In this document: one piece after another, positions 19,823 to 31,145 of the stretch
Position numbering within the stretch: position 1 is the first letter of the stretch
How the letters are laid out: every line of letters starts with the position of its first letter
Source of the DNA: Lucinisca nassula
Lineage: Eukaryota; Mollusca; Bivalvia; Lucinida; Lucinidae
Assembly: GCA_963580285.1 (NCBI GenBank)
Contig: OY757010.1
Span: 213,870,138-213,934,137 of the forward strand
Direction of reading: 5' to 3'
Length of the DNA stretch: 64,000 nt
Notes under the pieces: model-generated
The model's input: the letters and a program-made list of their open reading frames with translations, nothing else
What the model was told of the DNA's origin: nothing
Database searches by the model: none
Translations under genes and position numbers: made by a program

Positions 19823-20305
19823 AAATAGAAGTGACAGCAATGATCAGGAATCGAGACAATTAACCCACAGCTCCCATCAGAGACACCGAAGGGAGCGAAA
19901 CACAAACATGAAACAACAAACCCTAATGGAAACATCAATAGCAGAAAGCCAAAAGGACCGTTACTTTCCCACAAAATGGCCAATCGGTTATCCAAAACAA
20001 AATGATATAAGCGATACAAACACTCAAAGACAAACCATAACAAAAATAAACCGCACCAGAAGAACCGCCTTGGAGCGGTCAGTGAAACGAATTCCACTGG
20101 GGGTGGGGCTTAAATCGATTTTACGTGGCCATAATCCTCGCTCTTACTTCCGTCGCGATTTAGACAAATAATTCGTTCAGTCCGCATGAAGGCCTCCTAA
20201 CTCATCAGTAATAAATCAAACAACCACAGAGATGAAACAATGTTGAGGACTCGACAGCAAGAAACCGCTGAAATGTTCGAGAAAAAAAAACAAAAGTGAG
20301 ACTCT
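19823..20305 (-). mobile_element. PLE 3' fragment
   Basis: It has the element 3' end (antisense AAATAGAAGTGACAGCAATG) through the CCGTCGCGATTTAGACAAAT block to CAGCAAGAAACCGCTGAAAT. 5'-truncated. The 122-codon frame inside is a reading of untranslated sequence. Confidence 0.85.
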
Positions 20306-20755
20306 GGTATAAAAACTGATATTTTGTGTTGCATTGCTTGTTTATTAGAATGAGGTGAAAAACGTACTTGACTACCGAGCTAGTTTACGAGCTAAAGCAG
20401 CATGACGAAGTAAAGGGTGTGAAAGATTTGGGCGCATTTTGACGTAATATATAAACAACGTTTCAGAATGTACTGTCGTTCCAAGAAACTGTAGACTAAC
20501 ATCAAAAGCGACAAGAACAAAACTTTCCCCCAAAATAATCATACGTCAGCGAATATGTCACTGTGTAGGCAATATAACAAAGCTTGTCGAGAAGAGACTA
20601 GCGCCACGATCACTAACACTTTATGTCTGCTGCAAAAATATGAACGAATAAAATATTATCATCATTTTGAGCTATGAAAAATGTTTTTTATATGTTAAGG
20701 TAATCTACAGTTAGCAAGACACCGTCTCAGGCTATTGGGTGGAGATGATTCTATG
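20306..20755. other. unassigned sequence
   Basis: No gene, RNA or repeat recognised. Confidence 0.4.
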
Positions 20756-21059
20756 TTTGTTTATTTGTTTGATTTGAGGTTCAACGTCCCCGTCAACACT
20801 GTATAGGTCATGTTGGAGACGTCGCTTCCAGTTTTGTGGGACTTTAATCCAACACGGAGATGAAATGACATCTCAACCCTGCCGCCCAATGAAACCAATA
20901 GGGCTTACAAGCATGGACGGACCGACTCGCACCGCTTTGCCAAGTTAGACTTAGATCCTCTAAGCGGTTTACCAGTACTCGTGCGCGGTCGGTTTAAGCT
21001 CTGCGTGGAAGCATCATGCAGCCCATCTATTTCTTCAAGTCCCGATGGGCGGGGGCCGT
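20756..21059 (-). repeat. SINE-A, full length
   Basis: Antisense copy from GTTTATTTGTTTGATTTGAG to GATGGGCGGGGGCC. Confidence 0.85.
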
Positions 21060-21078
21060 GATGATTCTATGTGACATA

Positions 21079-21283
21079 CAGTACAATGCTGCCATTAAGA
21101 CCACCTAAAATTAAGACTTATTCCGATTTAATAAACGTTTTTAGTGATTGAAGTTATTCATCCTTTGTGCATTCTGCATACAGTATCCTCTGGTCAGAGA
21201 CCACCTTTGGAACTGTCCAAAAGTGGCCTTAGAGACCACTTTTGGACAGTCCCAAAGGTGGTCTTAATATACGAATTCTACTG
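21079..21283. mobile_element. TA-flanked MITE (Tc1/mariner-type ends)
   Basis: TA at 21077-21078 and 21284-21285. Termini are CAGTACAATGCTGCCATTAA and TTAATATACGAATTCTACTG, both next to GACCACC blocks. A strong internal hairpin is GACCACTTTTGGACAGTCCC and its partner. Relatives at 46.2 and 57.5 kb. Non-coding. Confidence 0.85.
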
Positions 21284-21285
21284 TA

Positions 21286-21635
21286 TATGGTTAATATGTT
21301 TACAATCACATTAATAATGATGCATATTGGATGATTAATACAAAGTTAGGTATATATTTTTCATCGGATAACTTCAGTAAGTGATGTTATTTGATTATGT
21401 ATATTTTCTATAAAAATGTATAATTTGATTTCCTTATATCACAGCAACGCAGAAACAGAAAATGAGTTTGGGAACAAATATGATAGAAAAACGACAATAA
21501 CCCGAGGAGTTTGCTTTTATCTCCACGTATTAATTTTATATGATTAAATCCTGTACATGATAAAACCAAAACGGGGTATGTACGATTGGCAAATACTTAG
21601 ATCAGCCGCTGTACATGTATCCAACCAGTCGTCTT
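21286..21635. other. unassigned AT-rich sequence
   Basis: No feature recognised. Confidence 0.4.
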
Positions 21636-21639
21636 TTAA

Positions 21640-21814
21640 CCCTTTTTGTACCAAATGGAACCTTCCTCCTTATATGTAGCGGGAGTCCATTGCAACATTT
21701 AGGAGTGTCAGGTTGTGTTTTCTTAAAATTTTATATGAAAATTGGCTTAACATTTCGCAAACAGTGTAGGCCCTGATCAGACTACCCGTTTTGGAGATTC
21801 CGGTACAAAATGGG
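21640..21814 (+). mobile_element. TTAA-flanked MITE T1
   Basis: Left TTAA 21636-21639; right flank TCAA (decayed). It begins CCCTTTTTGTACCAAATGGA and ends TTCCGGTACAAAATGGG. The internal hairpin found at 46.9 kb is deleted. Confidence 0.8.
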
Positions 21815-21854
21815 TCAACATCCTTTAGATACTTTTGACACCATATAAAGCTCA

Positions 21855-21968
21855 TCCAAACAGCAACCCATATTTGCCTATTTGTCCCTTCCTTTTTGGG
21901 GGGACATTGGCAAATAGGGAAGACCCAGATCAGACGCCAAAGTCTGATCTGAGTCTGCACGGTTTCCT
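21855..21968. repeat. T-family related hairpin
   Basis: AACCCATATTTGCC, ACATTGGCAAATAGGG, then CAGATCAGACGCC/AGTCTGATCTG and GAGTCTGCACGGTTT. It shares the T1-T3 core but lacks clear TTAA ends. Confidence 0.5.
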
Positions 21969-22384
21969 TAAAATACGTTCATTTTTGTAAAACTTACCAC
22001 ACACAAAACAAACCTGACACCCCTGCAATTTGAATGGAACCACTCCAAACTCATTAGGCGGAACATTCCATTGCCATTTATGCACTGAGCCTTCGACTAG
22101 TTCGATTCGCCGATCACATATTTTTATGTGGCTCATCTGGCTGAACTAACGGGTTCATAATGACCGATCTTATCAGGACAGATGCAATATGGGATAGTGT
22201 TAATTGGATCTCTGTGAGCAGACTAGATATAGCATTGCATTATGACGCAAGTGAGATTACAATATATATGTAATTATCAAGGAAACCGTGGTGCATGATG
22301 ACGTCTAAAGATGTATAACGAGATGGCTGCAAATGTGAGGGCCGTGTCATTATTTTGTTAGAAGAGTTTGTGTATTAGTTTTAG
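21969..22384. other. unassigned sequence
   Basis: No gene, RNA or repeat recognised. Confidence 0.4.
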
Positions 22385-22510
22385 GTCACACCAACAACTA
22401 ATGTCATATGGAGACGAGACCTCGGTTAAAAATCAGCCGAAAGTCTGAAGAAGCCCGTTTGCGAGGCGAGTAGCCTATCGACCACACAGCGGATGTTTCT
22501 ATTTCTTAAT
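22385..22510 (-). repeat. SINE-C
   Basis: The minus strand reads GGTCGATAGGCTACTCGCCT and the GACTTTCGGCTGA and GAGGTCTCGTCTCCATATGA blocks also present in 4590-4752. Confidence 0.65.
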
Positions 22511-22567
22511 GTATGGTTGAGTAGGCTGCTCTACCCGCATAACCTGTGTGGCTTCTCCAGTGCATTG

Positions 22568-22868
22568 TACGGCCCCCGCCCATAGGGGCTTGAAGAAATA
22601 TATGGGCTGCATGATGCTTCCACGCAGAGCTGAAACCGGCCCGCACACTAGTACCGGTAAACCGCTTAGAGGATCTAAGCCTGTCCAGGAACCGCGGTGC
22701 GAAGTGGATCGTCCATGCTAATAAACCCTATTGGTTTCTTGGGCGACAGGGCTTGAGATGTCATTTCATCTCAATGTCGGGTAAAAGTCCCACAAAATTG
22801 GAAGCAACGTCTCCAAAATGACCTTTACAATGTTGACGGGGACGTTTAACCTCAAATAAAAAATAAAC
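22568..22868 (+). repeat. SINE-A, full length
   Basis: It starts ACGGCCCCCGCCCATAGGGG and ends GGGGACGTTTAACCTCAAAT. Confidence 0.85.
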
Positions 22869-22880
22869 CAGTGCGTTGTC

Positions 22881-24085
22881 TATATAGAGGATCTTACACA
22901 AGTGTTCATGTATTATTGAATTAATTATACGAGTTGAGGAAAAGGGATAAAATGCGAGGCTTTGCCGGGCATTTTATCCCTTTTCCTCAACGAGTTTAAT
23001 AAATTCAATAAAACATGAAACGAGTTGAGGAAAAGGGATAAAATGCGAGGCTTTGCCGAGCATTTTGTCCCTTTTCCTCAACGAGTCTTATAAATTCAAT
23101 AATACATGAGCACGAATGCAAGGTTCTATTTATCACATGACATTTAACACACATTTTATTCACGATTGTTTACAAAAATGTCAATATTCCGCCACTAGTA
23201 AACGCGACGTCGTTAAGGACGTCGTATATGTAACCTTACGGGACGTATCTAGCTAATTTGCATACTTAATCCAATGGTGGATTATCGAAAATATTACATA
23301 TAGATTATTCATTCTCCTAGTTGAAATATGGGATTTATAAACCGAGGGAGGTAAAACAATCCGATAAAGAAACGAGTGCGAAGCACGAGTTTCTTTAACG
23401 GATTGTTTTACCTCCCTCGGTTTATAAATCCCATATTTCAAATAGGAGAAATGTATAATCTGTATATTACATGCACTTCCATAGACTTTTAGGAGAGTTT
23501 GGATCTTGAATTTTTGATCTGAATGCCCGTTCAGTTGACTGTTTACAGCTCATGTAAACGGTTCAATCAGCGAAGTGTTACAGAATCTGGGTGGAAGAAC
23601 AACTGGATGGGCGCCATTTTGAAAGCGCTTTCTACAGTTTTGAACAAAAATAGAAGAAACAAAGTGTTTCAGTGATAAAACAAGTAAAACGTTAGATTGA
23701 ATAAAGCAAAACTTACATCCTAACCAATGGTCATATCCATGTTTTCTTTTGTTTCAGCGTTGCATCCGACTCAAACGTCACACATTCTGAACGTCTGTTG
23801 ATATTTCTTAGACGCCATTACAATGACGTCATGAATAACGTCGCCGTGATTGAAACTTTCCCGCGTTTGAATAGAACAATTTTACTGCAAAGCGGTATCT
23901 CGTATCTTGTACATAAAGTAGTTCCAGCTGAAGGGATTTATTTCCCCGGCTAAGAGGAAATATTTCTTCTTAGCAAAAAGGAAAATACCAAGTTTATGTC
24001 TGGTAGAAATCATGGTATTTCTCTGTAATGCATGTAATATATGGCGTTATTACACTCTCAGACGCGACGCCATATGATAAATTAC
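22881..24085 (+). mobile_element. fold-back element E, split by an insertion
   Basis: E runs from TATATAGAGGATCTTACA to ATCGAAAATATTACAT (23299) and resumes at ATGGCGTTATTACACTCTCA (24041). The main hairpin (GAGTTGAGGAAAAGGG, loop GCGAGGCTTTGCC) is duplicated in tandem at 22932-23000 and 23019-23090. The intact junction is visible in the copy at 60.2 kb. Confidence 0.8.
23300..24040. mobile_element. insertion inside element E, with its own long hairpin
   Basis: A ~740-bp insert. Near its left end is a palindrome: ATATGGGATTTATAAACCGA and GGGAGGTAAAACAATCCG pair with their complements around GAGTGCGAAGCACGAG. The outer ends (ATTACATATAGA; GCATGTAATATA) show weak inverted similarity. No coding frame of note. 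Superfamily unknown. Confidence 0.6.
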
Positions 24086-24324
24086 GGATGACAAGTTCCA
24101 AAAGGTACTGTTGTCCTAAGTTAAGTTGAAAGTGACGTCAGCGAATGTTTTTGTTATTAAGCATGGGCCACTATTTTCAAAAGGTAATGGCGCTTAGGTA
24201 ATGATAAATATGACGGTATAATCTGTCTTGCCAACGAATGATGGGTATGATAATGATAACGGTGCAACCTGTCAAACCTACCTGTGATGGTATACGCTTT
24301 TACGTCACTGTCTATAACTATGCC

Positions 24325-24780
24325 CTACATCATAGTCATAGGGGCTTGAATCATGAAAAAATTTAAAAAAAAAAAAAATTTTTTTTTTTTTTTTTTCTTT
24401 TTTTTTGGTACTATAATAGAGACAAGGGGGGAAACTTCGGCTCAATTTTTTGGGGGGTTACCTCATTTTACCCAGTGTATCTTTTTCGCAAATGCAGTTT
24501 TTTACCTGCTTATTATAAATTATACAAGTTAAATAAGTCCACTTTGCAAAAATAATCCGCCTCTGTCTGCCACTTGCAGGAAACATGTTTTTCTCGCATG
24601 GATTAACTCAGCAAAGCAAAATTCGGCATAAACGTGTGACAAAAATTTTCAGGTTTTCATCAATCACAACCGAACTAGTGATACGGGGGGAACTTTTTTC
24701 ACTTTCACCCGTTGTCTTTCATTTAACTTTAGCTCGCTTTGCCAATTTGAATCCAAAAAGATGTACTCGCAGCTCTTAAT
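24325..24780 (+). repeat. repeat X, left copy
   Basis: From CATAGTCATAGGGGCTTGAA through an A/T homopolymer zone, CCAGTGTATCTTTTTCGCAA and GATTAACTCAGCAAAGCAAA to ATCCAAAAAGATG. Present in inverted orientation at 29151-29595. Confidence 0.8.
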
Positions 24781-24999
24781 ATAGATTTTGCAATATTTGC
24801 TTCACTTTCCGCAGTGTTCTGTCAATGATCGGTACAGGAACCCGGGCGCTTGCCATAATCGTGTTTAAAAAGAGGGACGTGCAGGACAGATATAATCCGG
24901 AACTTCGGAAACTACGTCCGGCAGTGGAGTTGTTACTGTTAAAATGTGTGTGAGAGCCTTGATTTCTCCTTTGATTTATTTGTTCAATGTAACATATTA

Positions 25000-25058
25000 C
25001 CGTCTCCGTATGACCTTAGCTGTTTGTGGGACGTAAAACTAAAACCCATTCATTCATG
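25000..25058 (+). repeat. SINE-C, 3'-tail fragment
   Basis: CCGTCTCCGTATGACCTTAG and GTTTGTGGGACGTAAAACTA match the end of the 4.6-kb copy. Confidence 0.65.
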
Positions 25059-25199
25059 TAACATATTCTGCTAGGACTACGTATACACGTATTACGCAGA
25101 TGGATGGTGTTTCTACGTATAATGGGCTGTGCTCTGGGAATATTGTATTGTATCGCTTTGCGGTCAACTTCCAATCAGCCGCTGTAACTTTTTTGACAC

Positions 25200-25388
25200 A
25201 TGCGCAGAAAAGGAAATAAAATGCTTACAGAAAAGCAGAAGACGGCCTTTGATCTGATAAAAAGGCCCAACTGCCTTGTTTATGTCCAGGCTGGGACAGG
25301 CACAACCCAAGTTATCGAGAAGATTGCTAGAGAGCTCCGTATTGAAGGGAAATGTTTGTCAGTTTCTTGCAGAACGGGTATCGTATAA
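25200..25388 (+). pseudogene. PIF1-like helicase fragment (N-terminal motif I region)
   Basis: The 62-codon frame reads LTEKQKTAFDLI, then VYVQAGTGTTQVIEKIA, then LSVSCRTGIV. The order (AFDLI, a P-loop, then a CRTGI-type motif Ia about 28 residues on) is that of PIF1-family DNA helicases, which unwind DNA 5' to 3'. The P-loop is GTGTT where GTGKT is expected, so the ATP-binding lysine is lost. No downstream helicase motifs follow before SINE-A at 25437. It could be a decayed exon or a captured fragment inside a transposon. The GGGTATCG at the frame end could have been a splice donor. Identification is by motif only. Confidence 0.5.
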
Positions 25389-25436
25389 AATCTATGTGTT
25401 TTTGGCAGAGTGCTAAAGAACGTGTGTACATGACGT

Positions 25437-25738
25437 TTGTTTGTTTGTTTGATTTGAGGTTTAACGTCCCCGTCAACACTGTAAAGGTCATTTTGGAGAC
25501 GTTGCTTTTAATTTTGTGGGACTTTTACCCGACATTGAGATGAAATCACATCGCAAGCCCTGTCGCCCAATGAAACCAATAGGGTTTATTAGCATGGACG
25601 GTCCGCCTCGCACTGCGGTTCCTGGACAGGCTTAGATCCTCTAAGCGGTTTACCAGTACTAGTGGGGGCCAGATTCAGCTCTGCGTGGAAGCATCATGCA
25701 GCCCATAAATTTCTTCAAGCCCCTATGGGCGGGGGCCG
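25437..25738 (-). repeat. SINE-A, full length
   Basis: Antisense copy from TTTGTTTGTTTGATTTGAGG to GGGCGGGGGCC, immediately after the PIF1-like fragment. Near-identical to 16926-17233 by eye. Confidence 0.85.
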
Positions 25739-26827
25739 CTGTGTACATGACGTCGTCACCTTATGTTTAAACGCTCGTTCCCGGTACACGGCGACGGTTA
25801 GCTAAGCATAAAAAATAAATAAATAAAAATGCAGCAATGTTAAGCCAAACGGTTCAGAATTTTAGTTAAAAGAGATAGGGCTATAGAAATAACTTGAAAT
25901 TGTTTTACAAATTTGAATATATAGTGGTCGGAATGACTGACGACTTTAAGCGTTTGTTCTAATATTGTTACCTAAATAACAATGGCTGTTTTGGTGCCAA
26001 TAGGCCTGTGGGAATTTTCCTTCTTTTTTTTTTCTTTGTGATAAGTCGAATCGAAGGAAAAAGCGTTTCAACATGTATTTTGTCTAATGTTTGCTCTCTT
26101 TGTAGTAAAATGGCGTGTAAATGTTTTTCAGTTTAAAACGTTTGCCCTATAAGCATTATTTTTCGCCCAGTGATGAGGGGCAAAAATGCAATTATAAAAA
26201 ATTAAACTTAATTTTTCTGCTTTTCATGAAAGTATGAACGACAGCGAGTCGCTAACAAAGTTTACTTACTTTGCACACAACCCACTGCGTTCGTGCTAAC
26301 CCACTGCGTTCGTGCTATCATGAACTGCAGAAAAATAAATTTCATTTCTTAAGTGTTTGTTTTCTTTGCCTCATACTGCTGCCTCACTCTAGGGTTTATA
26401 AGCTTTCTCATTATGTCAGTCATTGCAAAACACCCACATTGAGCCGGAGGTAATTTTGTTTTCAAAACCGTCTTCTGTAGCATGTTTTGTTATCCATGCA
26501 ATTAGGGGAGCAGCTTCTCAGTTTCCCCTTAAATGTACATTTTTAACAGTCAGAATAACATGTCCTTATCAACTTTTAATGAAATGGACATTCAATTTGT
26601 CATCAAACTGCTGTCAAGTGTCAAAGAAAGCAGGTCATGAAATGTACATGCAATGGTTTTTATTTCATGCGTAGCACTTTACATGTAAACGGATGCTTTA
26701 GACACAAACTTTAGCGGCTCGGAGGTATGAGTATTAAAATACTGACATTTTGTTGTGTTACATAATGTGCTTTATCGCTTATTAATTTCTGTATATTTGT
26801 GCAGTTCACAACGCATTCTTTAAAGTT
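25739..26827. other. unassigned; one 18-bp direct repeat
   Basis: ACCCACTGCGTTCGTGCT occurs twice in tandem at about 26280-26317. Otherwise no gene, RNA or repeat recognised in this ~1.1 kb. Confidence 0.4.
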
Positions 26828-27118
26828 TTCGGACCTGCCCATCGGGGCTTAAAGTAATAGGTGGGCTGCGTGACGGTTCCAAACAGAGCTGAAACCGACC
26901 GCACGCGAGTACTGCTAAACCGCTCAGAGAATCTATGCCTGCCCGGGCAAAGCGGTGCGAGTCAGACCGCTCATGGTTATAAACACTATTGGTTTCATTG
27001 GGCGACAGGGCCTGAGATGTCATTTCATCTCAATGTCGGGTAAAAGTCCCACAAAATGGATTCAACGTCTCCAAAATGACCTGTTGATGGGCACTTTAAA
27101 CATCTAATCAAACAAATA
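26828..27118 (+). repeat. SINE-A, diverged
   Basis: It starts CCTGCCCATCGGGGCTTAAA and ends in a shortened tail (GATGGGCACTTTAAACATC). Confidence 0.8.
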
Positions 27119-27317
27119 AATTCCTTAAAGTGTTTGGGTGAGAAAAATAACTAATATTGCGGTCGTGGCTTCGGGCTCGTTTTCAGTGAATTAAAGTCTC
27201 ATGCTCGACAAAATCCTACATGATACTTAACTAAACTGAAAACTTGCTTGAAAATTCCTTGTTTCGGCCTCAATCCCATCATACATTCTATTATTCAGTT
27301 CTTATCTAAGCAGGAAA

Positions 27318-27602
27318 CGGCCCCGCCAATCGGGGCATGAAGAAATGATGCTTCCACGCAGAGCTGAAACCGACCCGCACACGAGTACTGGTAATCCGCT
27401 TAGAGCATCTAAGCCTGCCCAGGAAAAGCGGTGCGAGTCTGCCCGTCCATGTTAATTAACCCTATTGGTTCATTGGGCGGCAGGGCTTGAGATGTCATTT
27501 CATCTTAAAGTCTGGTAAAAGTCCCACAAAATTGGAAGCAGCGTCTCAAAATTACCTTTGCAGTGTTGACGGGGACGTTAAACCTCAAATCAAATAAACA
27601 AA
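27318..27602 (+). repeat. SINE-A
   Basis: It starts ACGGCCCCGCCAATCGGGGC; a short deletion removes the ATAGATGGGCTGC block. Complete tail GACGGGGACGTTAAACC then AAATAAACAAA. Confidence 0.85.
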
Positions 27603-27928
27603 TCTAAGCAGGAACATTTATGAACTGTTAGTATTTAAATATAGCGAGCATTACAAATTTAACACTCGACTGAATTGAGCATGAAAAACGTTTTATAACC
27701 TTTTAATCGCCTGGTCGAGAAACACTAAGATTGGAATGCCGCTTTACTCAACAGCACCAAAATTAAATGTCCTATATATTGAAAAGTCCCCATTTCTCAC
27801 TTACTTTCCAATACACTCTAGGCTAATACAAGTACATTTTCAACAGATCTAAGCACTTCACAATCAAACCTTTCATAAAAGTCATCTATTTTAAGGCATT
27901 CAAGAGTTCTGCAACGGAAGGCCTGGTG

Positions 27929-27961
<33 letters not shown>

Positions 27962-28660
27962 CCGGATACTACGGTCTTCGACCACATGTGATTAACAATC
28001 GGCTCGATATGAGTGAAGTAAACTCGAAAGGACCGTAAAATGATCCCCGCTCCACCCCCCCCCCCCAAAAAAAAATCAAGGTTGATATGCTCTAGCTTAT
28101 TCTGACCTTTTTGTTTGCCGTGTTGTGGTGAATTGTGGTGCCTATTCAGATTAATACAAACTTGCTGAGCAGAAGAATTGAGCAGTGTTTTTTTTTCCCA
28201 AGTCCCTACATCAATGGATTTGGCCGAATTCATAAATAAAAGCGTCCACTTCAGAAACTCGGGGATGAGAGAGCATGTGTGTGCTGCACTGTAGGGGTTT
28301 TTTTTCCCTTAAATCCCTGTTGGAAAAGGACCCAAATGGGCCCCACCTAAGTAGTGCTTATTGTCATTTACTGGCCATTAGCGACCCAGGATCAAAATTT
28401 CAAAACATAAAAAGGAATATGTTGCAATAGGGAACAAATTGTTTCCATGCTGCATCATTTTGAACATTTACGTATTGGTGGCATTTTTAACAAGCTGGCT
28501 GTTTTTTTTTTATTATTATTTATTTATTTCTGTCCACACAAGCATGAGTGAAACTGTTTTCAAAATAACACAAAATGTCCACGATTTCAACAAAAAATAC
28601 ATTTCACTTTTTCTGAGTCCGGTAAGGAAATAACTACGGCTAATTCCTGCCTTCCTAAAT
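27603..28660. other. unassigned; homopolymer tracts
   Basis: Poly-T near 27931-27957 and poly-C/poly-A near 28056-28074. The 115-codon frame here is driven by these tracts. Confidence 0.4.
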
Positions 28661-28663
28661 TAA

Positions 28664-28985
28664 GCCACCCACCTAGCTCAGTGCCTCAGATGCTAAAGGT
28701 CCCAGGTTCGATCCCCAGCAGAGGTGACAAAATTTCGGCGTCAGAACACGTTCCATTGGCATCATAAATTTTGCAGGTATGAATATCATAAAGTGCATCG
28801 TCCTTCGAATCTGGACGTTAACTGGAGACCCCTGTGCAGGGAGAACCATCCCCTGTGCAGGTTAAAGAACCTTACCGTAATTACATGGTGACTGTGTACT
28901 CTTTCAGCCTTCAAAACTGGAGTATATGCAGTAAACATCGTCTGTGCCCCCTCTTGGGGTTTAGTTGAAAATGAAAGAAAAATAG
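28664..28985 (+). repeat. SINE-D, tRNA-derived
   Basis: The head has an A-box-like TAGCTCAGTGCCTCAGA and a B-box GGTTCGATCCC. The body contains GACGTTAACTGGAGACCCC and GCAGGTTAAAGAACCTTACC. The 3' boundary is uncertain. Single copy here. Confidence 0.6.
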
Positions 28986-29150
28986 CGATAATGCTCATTT
29001 GTCACTACTTCGAACGGTATAAAAATTAAACAGCACCGGTCGTTAGTTCATCGATAGAGTAGCACGGAATCAGCAGAAAAACCAAGCTTCGCGACGATTG
29101 TTTTCTTGATCTTTTACATAAAGCGATGTAAAAGTAGTAAATTCTAAATT

Positions 29151-29595
29151 TAGAGCTGCAAATACATCATTTTGGATTCAAATTGGTCAAGAGAGGTTCA
29201 TTTTAATGAAAGACATCAGTTGAAAGCGAAAAAAGTTTCCACCTTAACACTAGTTCGCTTGTGATTGATGAAAACCTGAAAATTTTTGTCACACGTTTAT
29301 GCCGAATTTTGCTTTGCTGAGTTAATTCATGCGAGAAAAACATGTTTCCTGCAAGTGACAGATAGAGTTGGATTATTGTTGCAAAGTGGACATATTTAAC
29401 TTGTATATTTCGTAATAAGCAGGTGAAAAACTGCATTTGCGAAAAAGATACACTGGGTAAAATGAGGTAACCCCCGCAAAAATGGAGCCGAAGTTTCCCC
29501 CCTTGTCTCTAATATAGTACCAAAAAAAAATTTTTTTTTTTTTTTTTTTTTCTTTTTTTTTTTCATGATTCAAGCCCCTATGATCATAGTGTAGT
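29151..29595 (-). repeat. repeat X, right copy
   Basis: Inverted relative to 24325-24780, from CATTTTGGATTCAAATTGG to CATGATTCAAGCCCCTATGA. Differences are scattered and the homopolymer zone differs in length. The two copies could be ~445-bp terminal inverted repeats of a ~5.3-kb element or two independent insertions. Confidence 0.8.
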
Positions 29596-29790
29596 TTATA
29601 TTGTCTTGGCCTTTGTGATCATTGATTATATTGTGGAATTTTGAAAATATTTGAGGGTCACTGATGAGGCCTTATTGGCCGAAACTAGCTAGTCTGGCCC
29701 AGAAAACATGTACTCTCCATATTTTTCAGTTCTGTGGTGTATTCTTTGCTTCCAAAGGATAACCATTTTATAAAACATATTTATCCTCCA
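29586..29790 (+). repeat. ribozyme-bearing repeat, copy 2
   Basis: Matches 3530-3725 on both sides of the ribozyme. It begins TAGTGTAGTTTATATTGTCT, immediately outside repeat X. Confidence 0.75.
29655..29700 (+). ncRNA. hammerhead ribozyme (type I), copy 2
   Basis: Stem I pairs GGGUCA (29655-29660) with UGGCCC (29695-29700): five Watson-Crick pairs and one U-G. Core CUGAUGA 29661-29667. Stem II is GGCC/GGCC with loop UUAUU. GAAA 29681-29684. Stem III is ACUAGCUAGU. Cleavage is predicted after C29694 (GUC). All residues of the conserved core are present. Expected to self-cleave if transcribed from the plus strand. Confidence 0.85.
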
Positions 29791-30057
29791 GTACAACAGT
29801 AAATACACATGGCCTACATGCAATAATACATAAACCCTCGCGCAGTAAAAAAAACTGCCGTAGCAACATGTACAGTCACGACAATCCATTTTAAAGACAG
29901 TAATCGTCCTTGACACCGCGTATTTGTTCCTTATACTTTGTCAAATCCCCAAAAAAGGAGAGTATACGTGACGATACCACTCTCGGGTTTATTGGCATTA
30001 TTACTTTTGTTACTCGGATTGACAGTTTAAAACAAAGTATACAAAATCACCAGATTA
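29791..30057. other. unassigned sequence
   Basis: No gene, RNA or repeat recognised. Confidence 0.4.
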
Positions 30058-30416
30058 AAGTAGAAGTGGAGGCAATGATCAGGAATCGATACAATTAACG
30101 CACAGCTCCCATCAGAGACACCAAAGGGAAAGAAACACAAACATGAAACAACACACCCTAATGGAAACATCAATAGTAGAAAGCCAAAAGGACAGTTATT
30201 TCCCCACAAAATGGCCAATTGGCTATCCAAAATAAAAAAATATAAGCGACACAAACACCTAAAGACAAACCATAACAAAAATAAATCGCGACACAAGAAC
30301 CGCCTTGGAAAGGTCAGCGGAAATGAATTCCACTGTGGGGGCTTTAATCGATTTTACCTGGCCACAATCCTCGCCCTTACTTCCGTCGCGATTAAATAAA
30401 ATTAAATAATTTGTTC
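30058..30416 (-). mobile_element. PLE 3' fragment
   Basis: Antisense, from TAGAAGTGGAGGCAATGATC to CCTTACTTCCGTCGCGATTA. 5'-truncated at the CGCGACGGAAG block. Confidence 0.85.
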
Positions 30417-30428
30417 ATTAAAGCCATT

Positions 30429-30708
30429 CATCACGAAAACATGCCGATATAATTTTGACCCCATTGAACCCCATTTTTATATAGTAAAACTTGGGTTTCC
30501 GGGGGTATACCTTATTTTTCTTATTTCTCATCTTAAATATATATTGTGGGTACTCGTTAGAACCGCCTCGATGAGGCGGTTCTAACGAGTGCACACAATC
30601 TATATTTTGAGCAGAAATAAGAAAAAATTCACAATTTTTCATCTTAAAAGTTTCATTTTTTCGGCGATAAATTTGGCAATGTATTTGTATAGGCGTGTTT
30701 TCGTAATT
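30429..30708. mobile_element. hairpin MITE H
   Basis: It begins CATCACGAAAACATGCCGAT and ends TAGGCGTGTTTTCGTAAT, with the centre intact around CGCCTCGATGAGGCGG. Confidence 0.85.
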
Positions 30709-30789
30709 ACTATTTAAGTAATTCACTTGCATCCTTCCACCGTACCGTATCCCACTAATCTTTGTGTAGTATACCAGACAACGAAAGTA

Positions 30790-31055
30790 CATCACGAAAA
30801 CCCGTCTGTATAATTCTGACCCACTTGAACCTAACTTTTATATAGCAAAACTGGGGTTTACAGTGGTAAACCTTATTTTTCCTATTTCTGCTCTAAAATA
30901 CATATTGTGTGTACTCGTTAGAACCACCTCAATGAGGCGGTTCAAACGATTACCCACAATCTATATTTTGAGCAGAAATAAGAAAAATATCCCAATTTTT
31001 CATCGTAAAATTTTCGTTTTTTCGGCAGTAAAGTTTAGAATGTATTTACGTAATG
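30790..31055. mobile_element. hairpin MITE H
   Basis: It begins CATCACGAAAACCCGTCTGT and ends TATTTACGTAATG. The terminal repeat on the right is shortened. Same orientation as the neighbour 80 bp upstream. Confidence 0.8.
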
Positions 31056-31145
31056 AAATTTGTCGAGGAGTCAAAAAAGAAGTATCACAGACAGCCTTCA
31101 AAATTTCTTACAATTCTGTGTTTGTTTCGGATAAGCTTTTATACA

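Noticed and set aside
25200..25388. Working PIF1 helicase gene
   Set aside because: Only motif I and Ia regions are present, the P-loop lysine is replaced and a SINE follows 50 bp later.
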